The notes: generated from the letters alone by a model not told the origin. Counted from the stretch's first letter, positions 1 to 14,300 are shown. The stretch is DNA of 64,000 nt from Tubiluchus corallicola (GCA_030141605.1 JAQGDQ010000585.1:71436-135435), one strand, 5' to 3'. Made by a program: numbers and translations.

Positions 1-2731
1 AGATATGCACACCTGCCAGTCGGATTCAAAGCTCAAACAATAGTCTGTATAATGTATCCAATATTTATAGTGAAATCGTGATGGATCTTACATAGTAATT
101 GTAAAACAACAGAAATATTTGCTATATAAACATTTATTTGAATAAAATAGAATGTTCCAGACAGTAAAATAATGACTGAACAACTGTACATTTCAGATGT
201 TATGTAGATATAGAATTTAAAAAATATAATGTAATAAAATATAATCAATAAAACTATTTATATAGGTGGGTTATTGAAGCAAATTATTTTACTGGGACGA
301 TTAAACAATTACAATTGTTGAATTTTTCAGACGGGTAAAACAATAATGACTGAACAATTGTACATTTCAGATGTTATGTAGATATAGAATTTGAAAAATA
401 TAATGTAATAAAATAATTTATATAGGTGGGTTATTGAAGCAAATTATTTTACTGGGACGATTAAACAATTACAATTGTTGTAAATTTTATCATCTTGTGA
501 CTCAAATTAAACCATAGTACTATGATTTAATAATCTTAACATTGACAATCAGTTGTTACATTTCTAGACCCATGCAATATGATGTAAGTTTTATCAATTT
601 CTCAGCTGAACTATCATATCTCTAACTCAACTTAATTCGTATCTCACCTCTGATGAGTAAAGTAACTGTCGCAAGCAGTAGCGTTTAAAGGGTTAGGATC
701 CCCAGGCACAATAGCTAGGGTGTTTTTCTGGGAGCGCTGCAAGCTCCGCCAGTGGGGTCCAAAAACCGACACAAAGATGCATTCTTTTAACAAAACAACC
801 AATATGTACTTGTCACCTTGACACATTAGACGACAAGTGATTTCACAGGCCCCCGGAGAAACTAAGTATCTGGAAGATAACGTAACAGTAGAATGATATT
901 ACACTAGGCCTTCTTAGTCACTTAATAATCAATTAACGACAATCAATAATCAAGCAATTTCTGCTGCTGTAAACTTACATTTTTTCTCTAATTACCCAGT
1001 TTAGTTTTCAAGTCAAGAGTTAAGCAAAGTTGACTTTAATAAGTAAGAATTGCAGCAAACACAGAAACTGAAAGAATTACTAGAATAAACTACGTATTCA
1101 GTGACAAAGTGAGAGTGTCCAACTTATACATAAATTTACTATTTTTAAAGGGTATTTGCTTCTCGAAACTAAACGCATTTGTCCCAATGCAAAAGAGCAC
1201 TTTTCGTGAAACATGATTGCGGCATAGGTGCAGACTTTTTTATCTATAAGCTGTCATTACACATACGTACAGCACAGACACAATGTAAATTAGACACCTC
1301 GATAAGCTTAAAATGAGATTGATCACCGATGTCAAAACAATACAAAATAAAAATCAGTAAAAACACGATATTTCTAGACTAGGGTAATTCAGATCAACAA
1401 GCAGAAAGAAACCCAATTACATTTTGATGAGACACATTGAAAATATACTTCCAGTACAATAACATGAGAAAAAATAATTAAAATAGCAAAGATTAATCTG
1501 AACTATGTAATGAGAATCGCTAATTATAATAAGAAATATTGAATAACACCAGACAGTCTTAAACTGGTAATAAAACACATGGCATTAACCAGACCAGCTA
1601 GAAAGTGGAAAAATTTTACGTGTTAGCCAAGGCAGACATATGCATAAAAGGTCTGTACCAGATAGTGTCCATAACCCTATATAATAAAATACATGTCGGC
1701 TTAAAAGAAATACGATGAAAACTAGCCGATGTTTTTCAGCCAAAAACATTATAACTCAAACTCTATTGCAATACAGGGCAAATGAATTTAATGTCAATAA
1801 ACTATTACTATCAAAGGTGTAGAAACAGACAAATGCTATGGTTTTTCTAGCAATAATGCAAGCTTTCTGTACTTAACTCAAGTTGTTGGCTACAAGTTAT
1901 TATAAAATGGATTTGACTGGCATTGTTTGTTATATGGTAAGCAATGATAACCATTGAAAATTAAACGACATGAAATTTCTCTAGCGTTTTAATGCAACCA
2001 TGAACGTTTCTGACATTTTTGTCGGCTTCAAAGAACTTCAGTTGAATCTCAACTAACTTTCTTGAAACAGAAAAAAATGATTAGAAGATTCAAATGCCAT
2101 GTTTGATATAAATTTGCACAAACAATTAAATGGTAAACAATTTGCTAGTTAATACAATAAACAATAGTAAACAACACATGATACTCAATGCATTCTGAAT
2201 ATAATGGTTTCCATGCCAACTCCCTATTGAGTAAATTATCAGAGATTGTCAGATATCAAATTATAAAAATACTGAGATTAAAAATATCACATAATAGCAT
2301 ACAAATTCAAATGAAATAGTTGCATGTCGTAAGGTAAAACACAAAATACATCACCACTTTAATTATGAGCACTTATTAAAGAAATAATAAAAACTTTTAA
2401 ATAAATATTATTCTAATTATGATATAAACAAGATTGATAAAACGATACGGTAAAATATAATACTGGAAGCAAAACGACGGAGAAAGAACAAGACATATAA
2501 AGATAATAAAACAGAAAAAAAAAATATATCATAACAATGTTCAAATTTTCCCAATGTAGACTTGGCATCACCAAACCGGAAAATACATACATTTAAAACT
2601 TACAAGACAGTCTGAAAATATTAGTGTTTTGGTTTTTTAATCTTTGGCATTTGTGACTATCATGTCATGTATTACACACCATTCCATTGAATTATGGAGG
2701 TTATTCACACCTCAGAAGCCAAGCATACCTT
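1..2731. other. Region without a recognised gene; tandem duplication at 166-480
   Basis: I see no supported gene here. A segment of roughly 150 bp is present twice in direct orientation (about 166-319 and 342-480). Both copies carry the motifs aatgactgaaca and ggtgggttattgaagc with few differences. Short open frames such as those at 33-248 and 644-826 have no recognisable domain or splice context. The 690-800 stretch is more GC-rich than its surroundings and may be an old repeat, but I cannot name it. The 3' untranslated part of the minus-strand gene that stops at 2732 probably extends into the right end of this region. Confidence 0.5.
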
Positions 2732-5700
2732 CTATTCTTCAAAGATGTCATCATAGTAATTCTAAAGATAAAAGCAACATCAATCAATGAACAGAGTTTT
2801 TATCATAACCTAAAAGTGACAGGTAAACCAAATTAACTATACTTACAGTTATTCATGCTATAAAGTCAAATTTATTGTTGAAATTCATAACACTAGTAGT
2901 TGTTAATACAGTCAAACCTCCATATAACAAACCACTTTGGGACTCCAGAAAAAGTTGTCTCTAAGCGAGTTTGTCATTATAACAAGTTGCATTAATACAT
3001 AGATGTCTATGCAAATATAAACATTTTGTTTTGGTAAAAAATCTGGCCATTAAGCGAGGTTGGTATTATAAAAGGGCCGTTATAATGAGGACTGAACTAC
3101 ATTAAAATTTATCAGCTAACAAGATACTGTAGAAGTACCACGTTTGACTATTAAATTGCATATCTGCTGGAACAAATGTTCCTTGTAATTAATACATTAC
3201 AATATGCATTAATACAGTATACGTAATGCTTAAAGTACCTTAGTTATATACAGTGTTTTTGAAAACTGCAGATATGGTATGCCAACTAGTTACAACACTG
3301 TATTGTATAAAGATTTGAGAAACACAATTTCATTGCAAGTTTAATTCATTATAATGAACAAAATTTAAACTCCACAGCAGTAAAGAACAGTTGTGCATAA
3401 CAATTATCATCAACACATTATTTCTACTCCAAAATTTTCACTCTAAAAAAACATTTCACTTACCAATGCATTAGGGCATATAACAGAGTCTGTGACATCA
3501 GATCCTGGCACAATGCCAGCATGATGCGTCAACTGGTCATCAAACTGGCCCTCTTTGGACAAATCCTCGGGACCACGTCTTGCACGTGACTGTTGAATAA
3601 AGCAAAGAATGACATACTAAATCTGTCACAGCTAACTTCGGTTTGTGTGCTATCGTAGCGACATGCAAAAATGTACAGTAACTTCTCAATTCCATTCAGT
3701 TTATTTGCTCGAATACACTATGGTTTACATTGGCAAAACACATTTAACACAATACAGGTCAAATAATACATGCATATAAAATCAATGCATATTGGCTTTT
3801 ATGCAAAAGCTTACTTTCACAGACAGTGGTTGTAATGTGCAGACAGACTTTTGGTGTATTGTACATTAACAAGGTTAAGTTAGCTACCTAATTATGATGT
3901 AGTACACACAAGAAAATCAGTATTGGGTAAACAATGAAAGAAAAAATGACACGTGAGTAGTACCTATCACAGCTTTAAATAAAGTTTATAAAGAAAATAA
4001 TAATGAAAAATTTAAATAAATAACAAAATATACCCGGTATGTTGTGCAAATTATAAAACAGTAAGCGTCAATTATTAGACTCACAGTTAATTGACACAAA
4101 ACACCTGGAATTGGCTGCTCCTATTCAAATGTATATAAAAACTGCCGGTAACTGATTCCAATAACTCCGCAAAATTGCCTCTATATATTTACTTCATGCA
4201 TTTAAAATAAGATACTTGTATGTACCCAAAGAGTTTTTACTCCTTTTATGTCATCTTTACTTCACTTTTGTGTGCTATAATATGTAGAAACAGTCAAGTT
4301 AACTATAGCTTTCTTTCTAAGCGTGTACAGTGCATCTATCATATGCGCTAATATGTTAGCGTAGCGGTTTTGCTTTGAATCTGTCACCTGCTTATCTGCT
4401 GCAATTAAACTCATCATTTCTGGAAGCTAAGCATTTAGTCACTTGCCTACCGGTTGGCCTTTTGAAGCTCCTGCTCCTTTTCACAAGGTCATCACACCAA
4501 CTGCAGCTCAAGCATTAGGTGACATGGTGTTTTGCTTGAATATGTACAGCACACAGTAACAGATTTTCAATGTTTTTATCGCTATGAGAATTTCATAAAC
4601 CAACTTCTTCGTGAAGAAATGAAGCAACCGTCCTTTCATGAATTTTTGTAATTTTTAACGGTAATAATCGAATTTTTGAGATTTTTCTCTTTTTTGTTAA
4701 TTCACATATAAACTATGCTTCTTAAATAATTGCACACGGTATTTTGACGTTAATTTGTTTCTAAAATTCATTTAAAGCCTTTGTAATGCATACCAAGTTG
4801 ATGAGTGATAATTCATACTTGTATAGCAATAATATGCTAAACACTTCGGCTAACTGAATCAGTCGGTTAATTGGGTCAAAACACTTCCGTGCCAAAGTAA
4901 GTCTAATAAGTGGTACTAGTGTAGTACAAAAAAAATGATTACGAACCTTGATAAACGATCTAGCAGAATAGACATCAGCATATGTCATGCTAAGGCTGCA
5001 GCCCCACGTAGTTAATACAAATGGCTGAAAAAGCAATAATGTCATCTTTAAAGTACATTAGTTTAACAATAACATTTCATTGCCATTGTAAATGGTACAA
5101 TACAGTTTGCACAGGCGAGGAACAAAAAACTAGCTATTAAATATAAGTTCTTTTTAATTTTAGTCCACAAGAAAGTGCATTAAGAGTAACAAATTGATAT
5201 TTAATATTTTAGTTAACTTAAAAATGGCAAATAAATAAAAGCAATAAAGCCTGCTTAGTCAGTGTCAATGAAACAAACTCACTATTTAATAAACTATATT
5301 TTTTTTTCAAATCAAATCTGTCTGAAAAACTTAAATACTGCACGTAAGAATAACTACTAGTGAATTAACCGTATTTCTCATGTTAGTTTAAATTAAAACC
5401 CACAAGATAAAAGTACAAGATTTTAGTATTTACAGAAGGTTTAGATCAAGTTTAATTTGAAAACAATAAAATAACACATGAAACCTAAATTTCTTCTTAT
5501 TTCTAAACGACTGTGTTCAATTTCAATCAAGACAATTACAAATAAACAAATTCACATTTAAAATAAACATAAACATGTAAATAACAAACCATCTCAATAG
5601 ATAAACATAAACATGTAAACAACCAACCTTCTCAATAGATAGGTAACGATACGGTGTAATTATGTGTCGACGTAGACAGCTCCTCAACACATTCTTGAGC

Positions 5701-8700
5701 TTGGTAAGTTCGTCCTGATCCACGCAAGGGTGGTAAAGCAACACAACAGCCCCGTGCTGATAAAAATAGAAACAAAAATGTAACAAAACGTTTTTCCCAG
5801 CATATTACACATAATCATAAGAAACGTAATAAACTCACATGTAATTCTATTTTTTTTAAAAAACCTGGATCCAATCTTACGACAACATAGCTCAAAAGAA
5901 TCTACCCTAAAAATACTAAAAGGGAACATAACATTTTTTTTTGAGAATGAGATACTTGAAAGAATTATTACCACACAGTGGTAATTTTGCATTCGCTGTT
6001 ACACGAATTTCGTCATTCACTAGTTAGACAGGCACTAATGTCTGCATCTCAAAAACGGATTGTACAAAAAAGTGTTCACAGTAAAATATACTAACCTCCA
6101 TATTGTGTATCCAGCGCTGTGGTGGCAAGAATCGATATTCTCCGTATTTTGCCCACAGAGGGCGATGATCACCACTGAAAGAAGCACTTTCGCTATATAT
6201 AAACCATCTACTACCTTATATGTTATGTTATAAAATACAAACAATTATAACACTAGATTAGTACTCATATAACGAGTGGTATAAGAATTCATGGAAGGAA
6301 GTAATATGCACCTAGAGGCTGACCAGTTTTGCATAAAATGACACAACTCGTAAAAATTTCAGACATCCAGTGTTACAATTCACACAATTTTAATCTCTTG
6401 TTAAAATGGCTCGGCAAACATTATTACACATTATTGACAGTAAGTATCGGTTTTAAACTGTGAGAAGCAAAGCATTTTTTCTGAAAGGTTTTCTGATTTA
6501 AGAATAAAGCCGATCTGTCAAGAAACAGTCTGCTGACAAAGTAAGCACACCTATTTATGAAAGACCGAAGTCCAAAGATTATTTGTTTGTATTAAATGTT
6601 TACATATATGTGTGCTTGCAAACCAAAACCGTCCATAATTCAGGATCGTTAAAACTACGTTATGATTCTTCAAAGTAGAAAGCACCAAAATTTTGGTCAA
6701 ATGTCAGTTTCTTATTTTTTATGAAAACAAATGCTAAATATACTGGGCTTTTATATTCTAGCATCAAATTATCAGGAGAACGTCCAAAAAATACTAAAAA
6801 TCTAATTTTATAACTCCTTACTAACTGTTCTGTCTAGAAACTAGTACTGCATTTGTAAAAAATCTAACTCCGTTTGTAGCTCGTGAAAGCAACAGTTTTG
6901 CTACGGGTTTTTTCTGTTGACAAGACCAGAAGGGGTTTTTCCTATTGACCAGATCTTTGCTTCGTCAGGAAAGCCATCTACTGGATTTAAACGTAACTTC
7001 AATTTGCTCTTGTAAAATCCATAGCAACCACACTTTCGTATGGTTGCTAAGTGTTTTGTAGAAATGCAACAAAGAACAATGGCTAATTTTAACAGCAATT
7101 TTCTCAAGATTACGTTTTTCTGTGCATAGCCTGTAGCTCAAACTTCAACGTGGATTATCTAGAGTGATGAGCTTGATAACAAAATGATCCTCATGAAATG
7201 GAGATATGTGAATATCTAGAAAACCTGAATTGCCGGCTTATGGACGATTTTGCTATGCAAGCACTCATTTATAAACGAAGCACAACAATTACGCAATAGA
7301 TTAGTACCCAAGCAAGGAATAGTATAATAACTTTTAATAGAAAATAATATGCCTAAAGCTTGCCCATTTTTGCATCAAATGGTGCACTTCATTAATTTCA
7401 GACATCCAAGGTTGCAATTCTGATGATTTTAATTGAAACGGCTCAGCAAGCACTATTACACATTAGACCAAGTGCAGATCTTAACACTGTGACAAGTGAA
7501 AGGTGTGAGAAACAAATCATTTTTTTCTGAAATGTTTTCTGATTTGAGAGTAAAGCAGATCTGTCAGGAAACAGTCTGGTGCACAAACTAAGCCTATCTA
7601 TCAATGAAAAGGAACGTCATTAACTACATCATAAGGTTAACACATGCCAATAGAAAGGCGCAATCATGTACAAAAGTCCATAAAACAGAATTCTTGTAAC
7701 AACTTGTAACTTGCTGACATTCTTCTAGACGTGGGTGATGTTACAGTTAAAGGAAAACCGGATGATTGTGTAAACATTAGTTCAGAATAAAAAATCCTCT
7801 AAAATATTAAAAACTACAATAGATTTCTTAAATCAGAGCTTAGATTAAACAATAATTACCTCAGATACGCAAATTTTGTTAAACTTTCAAAGCTACGCGC
7901 GACTCAGTGAATCTACTAAGATTGGCAATGGCACCTTTTTGTCACATTGCCGTGGCCGACAAACAGAAGGCGGTACTGTGATAACCATGATCATGAACTG
8001 CAATGTTAGTTTCTGACGTCATATGATGTGCAGCCCATTTTCATGACATCACATGTTTAAGCAGACTGTAACACTCACGCAAATGTGTATGACGCTCAAA
8101 GGAAGATGCCTGCCATTGCAAAATTTCTGATGTAAGTAATAGCTGTGTTTGGTTACCATTAATTAACTTTCTAAGCTAATTACTCAAACATAAGAAACAA
8201 TTGCTAACTTTTATAGGCAAGAAAATGTATATTTTGGACAGTAAATTAAAATGAGATTAAGTCTAAACAATCACCCAGTCTTCCTTTAACAGAGAAACAA
8301 TTTTTATAAGAAATTCCACAGATAAGAAACCCCCAAAAAATTGGATTACCTTAGAACAGAAAACAAAATCAGGAGATCATGCTCTACTTACCTTAGTGGG
8401 GGAATCTCTTCATATTCTATCTTTGCTGACATGCATCTGTGTGTAGCCTAGTAACACAGTAAACTTAAAAAATATCAAAGCAAAAACCTAAGAAAATCAC
8501 TGATAGGCAAAGTTTATTGTCAATGCATAAATGGAAGTAAAAACACATTAAGCTGATCGATGTCATTAATTTCTTCCTGCACGATTACAAATCCTTTTAG
8601 CAACAAGCAAAAATATTAAATTCTATCACAAAAATTATCCGGTGCTGGTAACAAAAAAGGGAAATTTAAAATCTTCCTTACACATTATTGCCATTGTAAA

Positions 8701-11353
8701 GAAACCACTTTCTACTAATAAATTAATATATAAACAATAAATAATTTACCGGTTCATGCGTTCCTGGAGGATGACAGTAAACAAGAGAATCAGACTGGAA
8801 TACAAAAACTTATATTGAAACACAGATTGAACTCTAGTTACTGAAAATGCATATATGTATATGTATATACAAGTATAACATATATCAGTTCCTCCAACAT
8901 ATATATATATATATATGTTGGAGGAACTGAAAGTATTTTAGAGTTGGTCCGTAGCACAGGATATAATTATAGAGCTTACATAATTATAAAATGTAAATAC
9001 CTTTACATTTTATTTTAGAGTAATTTGGGCTACCATACTAGTTTCTAAATATATATATTGCCCAATAATTATATCCTGTGCTACTTACCAAGTCTAAAAT
9101 ACTTTCAGTTCGTTCAGTTTTTTAATTTTAATTCTAATTTTAATTTTTAATTGTAATGTGTAAGTATTGTCATATAAAATAATTGATTATTGAAAACTAC
9201 AACTTAATTAATCGGGGTGACATGTGCTTTGCATGTAGACAAATGCAAATTTATGATTTTAAAAAATGACAGTGACTCACTAGTATCATTTTGCTAATAT
9301 ATTTAATAATGCAAATCTTACTTACAATCAACTACAAAATTAGTACGTATTTGACTTATCATTAGTACAACTCTATACACTCATCACGTTATAACAACAC
9401 TTGAATCTCTGTACTCATCATATTACAACGACACTTGTTATATCATCTTTTATCTATGTAAATGTGCCAGATTATGTTCAATATTTATGCATATTTAATG
9501 TTTTCCAAGTAACCAGAGTGTCATTTTACCTCAAAAACGGGAATATTCCAAGGAAAAGAACACTGGTAATCAGCTGGATTGCCATCCCAATCAACATATA
9601 ACCATTTCTAAGTGTAAAAAAACATCATCTAATGAAGAACAGCAAGTAACAAACTTGTAGGACAAACTAATTATTTCGAATAATTTACAAAGATGGCCGT
9701 CCGACAGTACAATGTAAATAATAATAATAATAATCTTGATTTAAAGTTGGCTTTTGGGTCAATAATTAACATTAGCTCAAAGAGCTATTATTGCCGACTG
9801 TAAATAACAACCTATAACTATATAACAGAGACTATTATTACCCCACTTTTACCCTAAATACCACGCGTCAGGCAGGGCAACAGCAGGTACCATTTTTAAA
9901 GTCTTTGGTATGACCCGGCCGCTGGTTCGAACTTACGACCTCCTAAGCGGAAAGCAGACGCATTACCACTAGACTAAACCGTCTGGTCTAAATAAGCATA
10001 AGCAAATTCTATGTAAACATACGTGGCAATAACTCCATAAAAATGTGCTTTCCGGTTAAAAAAGCCATTTAGCCTACCGAAAAAATGCAGTTCAGAAAAT
10101 AATTAGTTGTAGACATCATTGACACTAGCATGTATGCTTAAAGTGCCCTGAGACACCAAAGTGTATCTTTATTTACAATTGGCTGCTATGCAGACAGCAG
10201 AACTCAAGCATTAACAAATCCAAGGCTACAGGTGTACTTGGCTTCGTCTACATCGTGTAATATGATGAGGTTTATTGTACAATCTTCATTTCTAAAGTGA
10301 ATTTAGCAGAAAATCTTATCTGGTCACAATGACTCATGACATTAATGACCAGAAACACTTCTAAACTTACAACACTTCTTTCTGGTAACTTCTCACTAAA
10401 CCACGACCAAAACGTCACAATATTTAACACTGTTCAGCATTACATAATTGATCAGTGAACAACTGTACACCAAAGGTAGCAACAAAATAAAAATACATTT
10501 ATGAAAAACGATAAGCAGCAAAACTTCAAAGTACAAGTCAGATATCGTTGATCAAATGACAAACTTGCGCAATTAAATCTAGAATCAAATTTCTCATAAA
10601 TGAAGTAGAAATTTTGGCAAAATTGTATAAATCATTACAGGAAAACTGGGTGATTTTTTAGACTCAATCTCATTTTAATTTACTGTCCAAAATATACATT
10701 TTCTTGCCTATATAAGTTAGCAATTGCTTCTAATATTTGAATAATTACCCTGGAAAGTTAATTAACGGTAACTGAACACAGCTATTGCTTACGTTAGAAA
10801 CTAACCACAGTTTGTGCAATGGCATGGCAAGCATTTTCCCTTGTGCGTCAAGCACATTTGAATAAGTGTACCTGCTTAAACGAGTGATTTCACAAAAATG
10901 GGCTCTACGTCATATGACATCAAAAACTAACACTGCAGTTCATGATCATGGTTATCACGTCATTCTATTTGTCGGCCACACGAATGTGACAAAAAGGAGC
11001 TGTTGCCAATCTTAGTAGATTCACTGAGCCGCACGTAGCTTTGAAAGTTCAACAAAATTTGAGTATCTGAAGTAATTATTATTTAATCTAAGCTTTGATT
11101 TAAAAAACGCTATTGTAGTTTTCAATATTTTAGAGTATTCTTTATTCTGAACTAGTTTACACAATTGTCCGATTATACTTTAAAACTGATAGTATAATGT
11201 TTCCATACTCAAGGAAACCTTTACCTGGCCATCATCACAGGCGCTGTCTTCTACTCCCATCACAGGTTCACCAGGTACATAATGATGCTTTGCTAGCCCA
11301 GTGTCAAGGACACTCAGAAGAGCTGCTAATAGTAAAACTGACCCAATGTGCAT
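2732..11353 (-). CDS. Secreted DUF3105-domain protein, TP53I13-like (nine exons)
   Basis: Coding exons in gene order are 11353-11225, 9607-9530, 8794-8750, 8447-8392, 6174-6096, 5756-5628, 5024-4947, 3589-3464 and 2761-2732. All junctions are GT-AG and the frame is continuous, giving about 249 aa. Residues 1-20 are a signal peptide (MHIGSVLLLAALLSVLDTGLA region), so the product is probably secreted or lumenal. Conserved blocks are WLYVDWDGNP, QCSFPWNIPVF, CHPPGTHEP, GDHRPLWAKYGEYRFLPPQR, WIHNMEHGAVVLLYHPC and ITPYRYLS. The order His-Pro-Pro, then Gly-x-His, then Glu-His-Gly-Ala-Val and Tyr-His-Pro-Cys is the pattern I know from DUF3105, the family that includes vertebrate TP53I13. Biochemical function is unknown. 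The last exon (NYYDDIFEE then stop) is short and is the weakest part of the model. Introns hold several MITEs and a SINE. Confidence 0.72.
2909..3360. repeat. Dispersed repeat with a Tc1/pogo-style MITE at its start
   Basis: The left part (2909-3098) begins cagtcaaacctccatataac after a TA and ends in a degenerate inverted copy near gttataatgagg. That is the terminal pattern of Tc1/mariner/pogo MITEs. The whole 450 bp segment is repeated in the same orientation at about 54614-55030, including about 270 bp beyond the apparent right terminus. The duplicated unit is therefore longer than the MITE itself. It lies in the last intron of the DUF3105 gene. Confidence 0.6.
4072..4909. mobile_element. 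MITE-like dispersed element, copy 1
   Basis: This segment aligns in the same orientation with 17576-18356. Shared landmarks include atgtataaaaactg, tatgtcatctttacttc (with small changes), gcggttttgctttgaatct and ggttaatngggncaaaacacttcc. Both copies start with a form of ttattagactc and end with agtctaataag or a variant, so the ends are inverted relative to each other. It ends only about 40 bp from the donor of a coding exon (4947) of the DUF3105 gene. No transposase is visible. Confidence 0.55.
6611..7265. mobile_element. MITE family B, copy 1 (about 650 bp)
   Basis: The ends are imperfect inverted repeats: tgtgcttgcaaaccaaaacc with gtccata at the left, and tatggacgattttgctatg then caagcac at the right. 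The inside shares long stretches with 55070-55660 (same orientation) and 48009-48650 (opposite orientation), for example ctggatttaaacgtaac and gtatggttgctaagtg. There is no coding capacity. It lies in an intron of the DUF3105 gene. Confidence 0.7.
7751..8285. mobile_element. TTAA-flanked MITE family A, copy 1
   Basis: This 535 bp segment is bounded by TTAA on both sides (7747-7750 and 8286-8289). The left end reads aggaaaaccggatgattg, and the right end is its approximate inverse. Closely related copies lie at 29454-29984 (same orientation) and 10639-11179 (inverted). TTAA targets are characteristic of piggyBac and Kolobok superfamilies. No transposase is encoded. Confidence 0.75.
9865..9990 (-). 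repeat. tRNA-derived SINE head
   Basis: On the minus strand the sequence has an A-box-like stretch (ggtttagtctagtggtaa) and, 30-odd bases later, a B box (agttcgaacc), as in a tRNA-type RNA polymerase III promoter. It cannot be folded into a convincing complete tRNA with paired acceptor ends, so I call it a SINE rather than a tRNA gene. It lies in intron 1 of the DUF3105 gene. Confidence 0.6.
10639..11179. mobile_element. MITE family A, copy 2 (inverted)
   Basis: This is an inverted relative of the elements at 7751-8285 and 29454-29984. Shared blocks read on the minus strand include ggcaagaaaatgtatatttt, gctaattattcaaa and gtttctgacgtcatatgacg variants. The right boundary keeps a TTAA (11180-11183), and the left boundary has decayed to TTAC. 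It sits about 45 bp from the signal-peptide exon of the DUF3105 gene. Confidence 0.68.
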
Positions 11354-14300
11354 TGTGCTTCCTAAATACATAGAAGAATGATTAACATCATGTGTCATTC
11401 ATTTAAATGTGTGACTCAAATTCTGGCCTTACTTGTGAAAAATGTATATCCATCTAAGTTAGTTCCAAGTACACATATGGGCACATGTATTAAATATAGT
11501 ACACATAACCCTAAAAAACCACAGCAAGTTAGGACATTAAAATACATGCACAACATGATGTGGTATAGAACAATATTACAGGATAAACAGGATAGGCGTG
11601 AGCAGACACATAAGCAGTAATAAAATCGAATAAATTCACTTATTGTTTATCCCAACATACAACATTAGTTCAAATTTAGTATGACGTATAACCAATCAAA
11701 TAGACTGGAGCTTTTTACTAGCTTGTGAATAAATAAAGCGATAAAACAGGCTACTAAAAAGTGCATTATGTAAGCCAGTAACAGATGCAGAACAAAAGCG
11801 TTTTTTATTAGTACTATAAAGTAAACATTAAACTGTTTAACATATAAGGGTTTTTAATGTTCTTTAGAAACGGCGTGGGTACCAGTTCGGATGGAAATTG
11901 ATTCGAGTACAGTGCATATTAGTTTAGCCTTGACCCCGTTATTGGAAGAATATCAATTTTTTGATGATCAGAACTTATGCACAGCAAAGTTCGCGGTTCC
12001 ATAATCGGAACTTGAGCAACAGTAAAGTCGCATTTCGAATGAACAGAACAACATCTCACAAATTCAGGATTCCGATCATCGGGACAATATCCACTTCCCA
12101 AAATAAATAACTAAAGAGGCATTGCATGTTATAGATAATAGCCGAAAATCTGCATCTGGGCATTTTCACCTGTCACGTAGTTACACTGCCCGGAGTGAGC
12201 CATTATAATATTATTTCGTTGCAATTCAGTAAGTTGTTTCACTGCTTCCTCGGTGTCCACTCTATCTGGTTAGATAGGCACAAATAAATGTCACCGTGTA
12301 AAACACAAGTAACGTAATCAACCTTGATGCTTATCAACCGTTTATGACTATTATTATTTTGGCTAAATATCCAGCACGACACCTCTTCTTTTTCTTGTTT
12401 CCATTGCTATTTGAACAAATTCCACCAACTGCTTTGCTATTTGTGGATCTTCTGACTCATCCGGATTTTGGAAATTTACTTCTGTAGTTGGTAGCACATT
12501 TCTTATCACCGTACATTTGAATAGATGCTCTTTCGTATCTGCTTCTTTACCACATAGTGCGCACCATAGATCTTCTTTAAACTTACTTCTAAATTACATT
12601 CTAGTGGTAACATATTAAGCTTTATCTCTAAAACCCTTTTTGTCTGTTCTGGTGTTAACTCAGTTATATACTGCTTGGGTTCATAGTGCTCATAAGTTAA
12701 GAACATTAACTTAGTTTTGAGTATATATGGTGATGTGCACTAACTTTAATAAATTTTCTCATGTTTTCTTTTAGATGTTTCTTCCAGGCTGACTTTTTAA
12801 GAGTCTTAATATGCCCAAACTTTATACTTATATCATATTTCTAACTAAGACTTCTAACTTCTTCAGTCTAACTTCCTTCTATTTCTTTGGTCCGCATACT
12901 TTCCACCATCTTTCGCGCATCTCTGGACTCACTTGAATTTACTAAATTATGTAAGAACATCAGTCTTAACAATTAATAGTTACGTTAAACGCAGATAAAT
13001 CAGTATTCCAAAGTCCCTACTGTCATGATTAAATGGTCGCATGGATAAACTGCAAAACTAAAAAACTTAGCAAACACCACAAAGTGACTCCACAATCATC
13101 ATCCTGACATATAGACATAGACATATCCTGATTATAATAGTACTTGATAATAACACATAGTAACTTAATAATAACACTATTATTACAAAAAATCTATTCA
13201 ACCCTGGCTCAAATTCACCGAAGCACAACTCAACATGCCTTCTTCAAAATTCGGGTTATCAAAGCCTACACCAAACCAATAATTTCAGCTGCAGAAGTAA
13301 TTAATAAGAAGACAAAAAGGTAAATTATATTTAATTAAACAATGATTAATAATTGCAAAACACTAAACCAGTAAAAAACACTACTAACCCAACACTTCAA
13401 CACTTACTATCAGCCAAGCTGCTTGGTGAGAACGTTGAAAATATTGAAATGTGGAAAGTGCATTTTAGTTCAGGTTACTTTAATTTTGTTTACCTTAAGA
13501 ATTTTCACTCTGATTGTTGTTTTAACCCTTTCTATTTCGCCCTGTCAAGTTACGGGCAGTAAGAAATATGAAATTAAGACAGCTGCAAGTCTTGGGTAAG
13601 GAATGATAAACTATTATTTTTCCATGTAATTACGTAAATAGTTAATTTATTGCCTTTTGAGACTCCATGGAGGCCGCCATGGAATAAAATTTAATGAAAA
13701 TAATTAAAAATATTATTTATCCAGACACCATGTAGTAATTTAGTCAAAAAAATTAAAAGCTCATGTTGGCTACTGATATAAATAACTTACTTTGAATAAG
13801 TTTATCCTAATTGTCTTATCTTGTCTTGTGCTGTCTTGTTTTGTGTTGTGTTGTGTTGTGTTGTGCTGTCCTGTTCTGTCCTGCTCTGTCCTGTGGCTCA
13901 AGTCCTGCCCTGCCCTGTCTTGTCCACATGTCTCTTCTTTTTCCTGTCAGGATAACCGTTACGTGGTATGGTTCACCCATTTTAGTGAGTACCAGTTTTC
14001 TGCTAGAAACTGTCTGGACAAGGTAGGGTCAAGAGTGTTAAACACTAATTACGATTTTATATTCGGTATTAGCACAATTTTATCAAATGAAAAGGTGGGG
14101 ATTGGTAAAGATAAGGCAAGGCAGGGTAATGTAAAATAAGGTAACATAACGTAACGTAAGATATAGTAAGATAAGGTAAGGTAAAGTAAAGTAAGCCTAG
14201 CTCAGCTGAGGCAAAGTAAGATAAGACCAGATATAGTGGGCTGGGAATGAATGGGATGTGAGGGAAGGGCAGGACAGGCAAGAAAAGGCGAGGGTAGGAG

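Noticed and set aside
9865-9990. True tRNA genes at 9865-9990, 33600-33700 and 61780-61862
   Set aside because: A and B boxes are present, but acceptor and anticodon stems do not pair convincingly. They fit SINE heads.
11919-12101. Cysteine-containing minus-strand ORF as a small secreted protein
   Set aside because: It has no signal peptide, no recognised family and no splice or neighbouring exon support.
13792-14139. Cys/Leu/Val-rich overlapping ORFs
   Set aside because: They come from degenerate pentanucleotide repeats (tgtcc/tgttg and ggtaa types).
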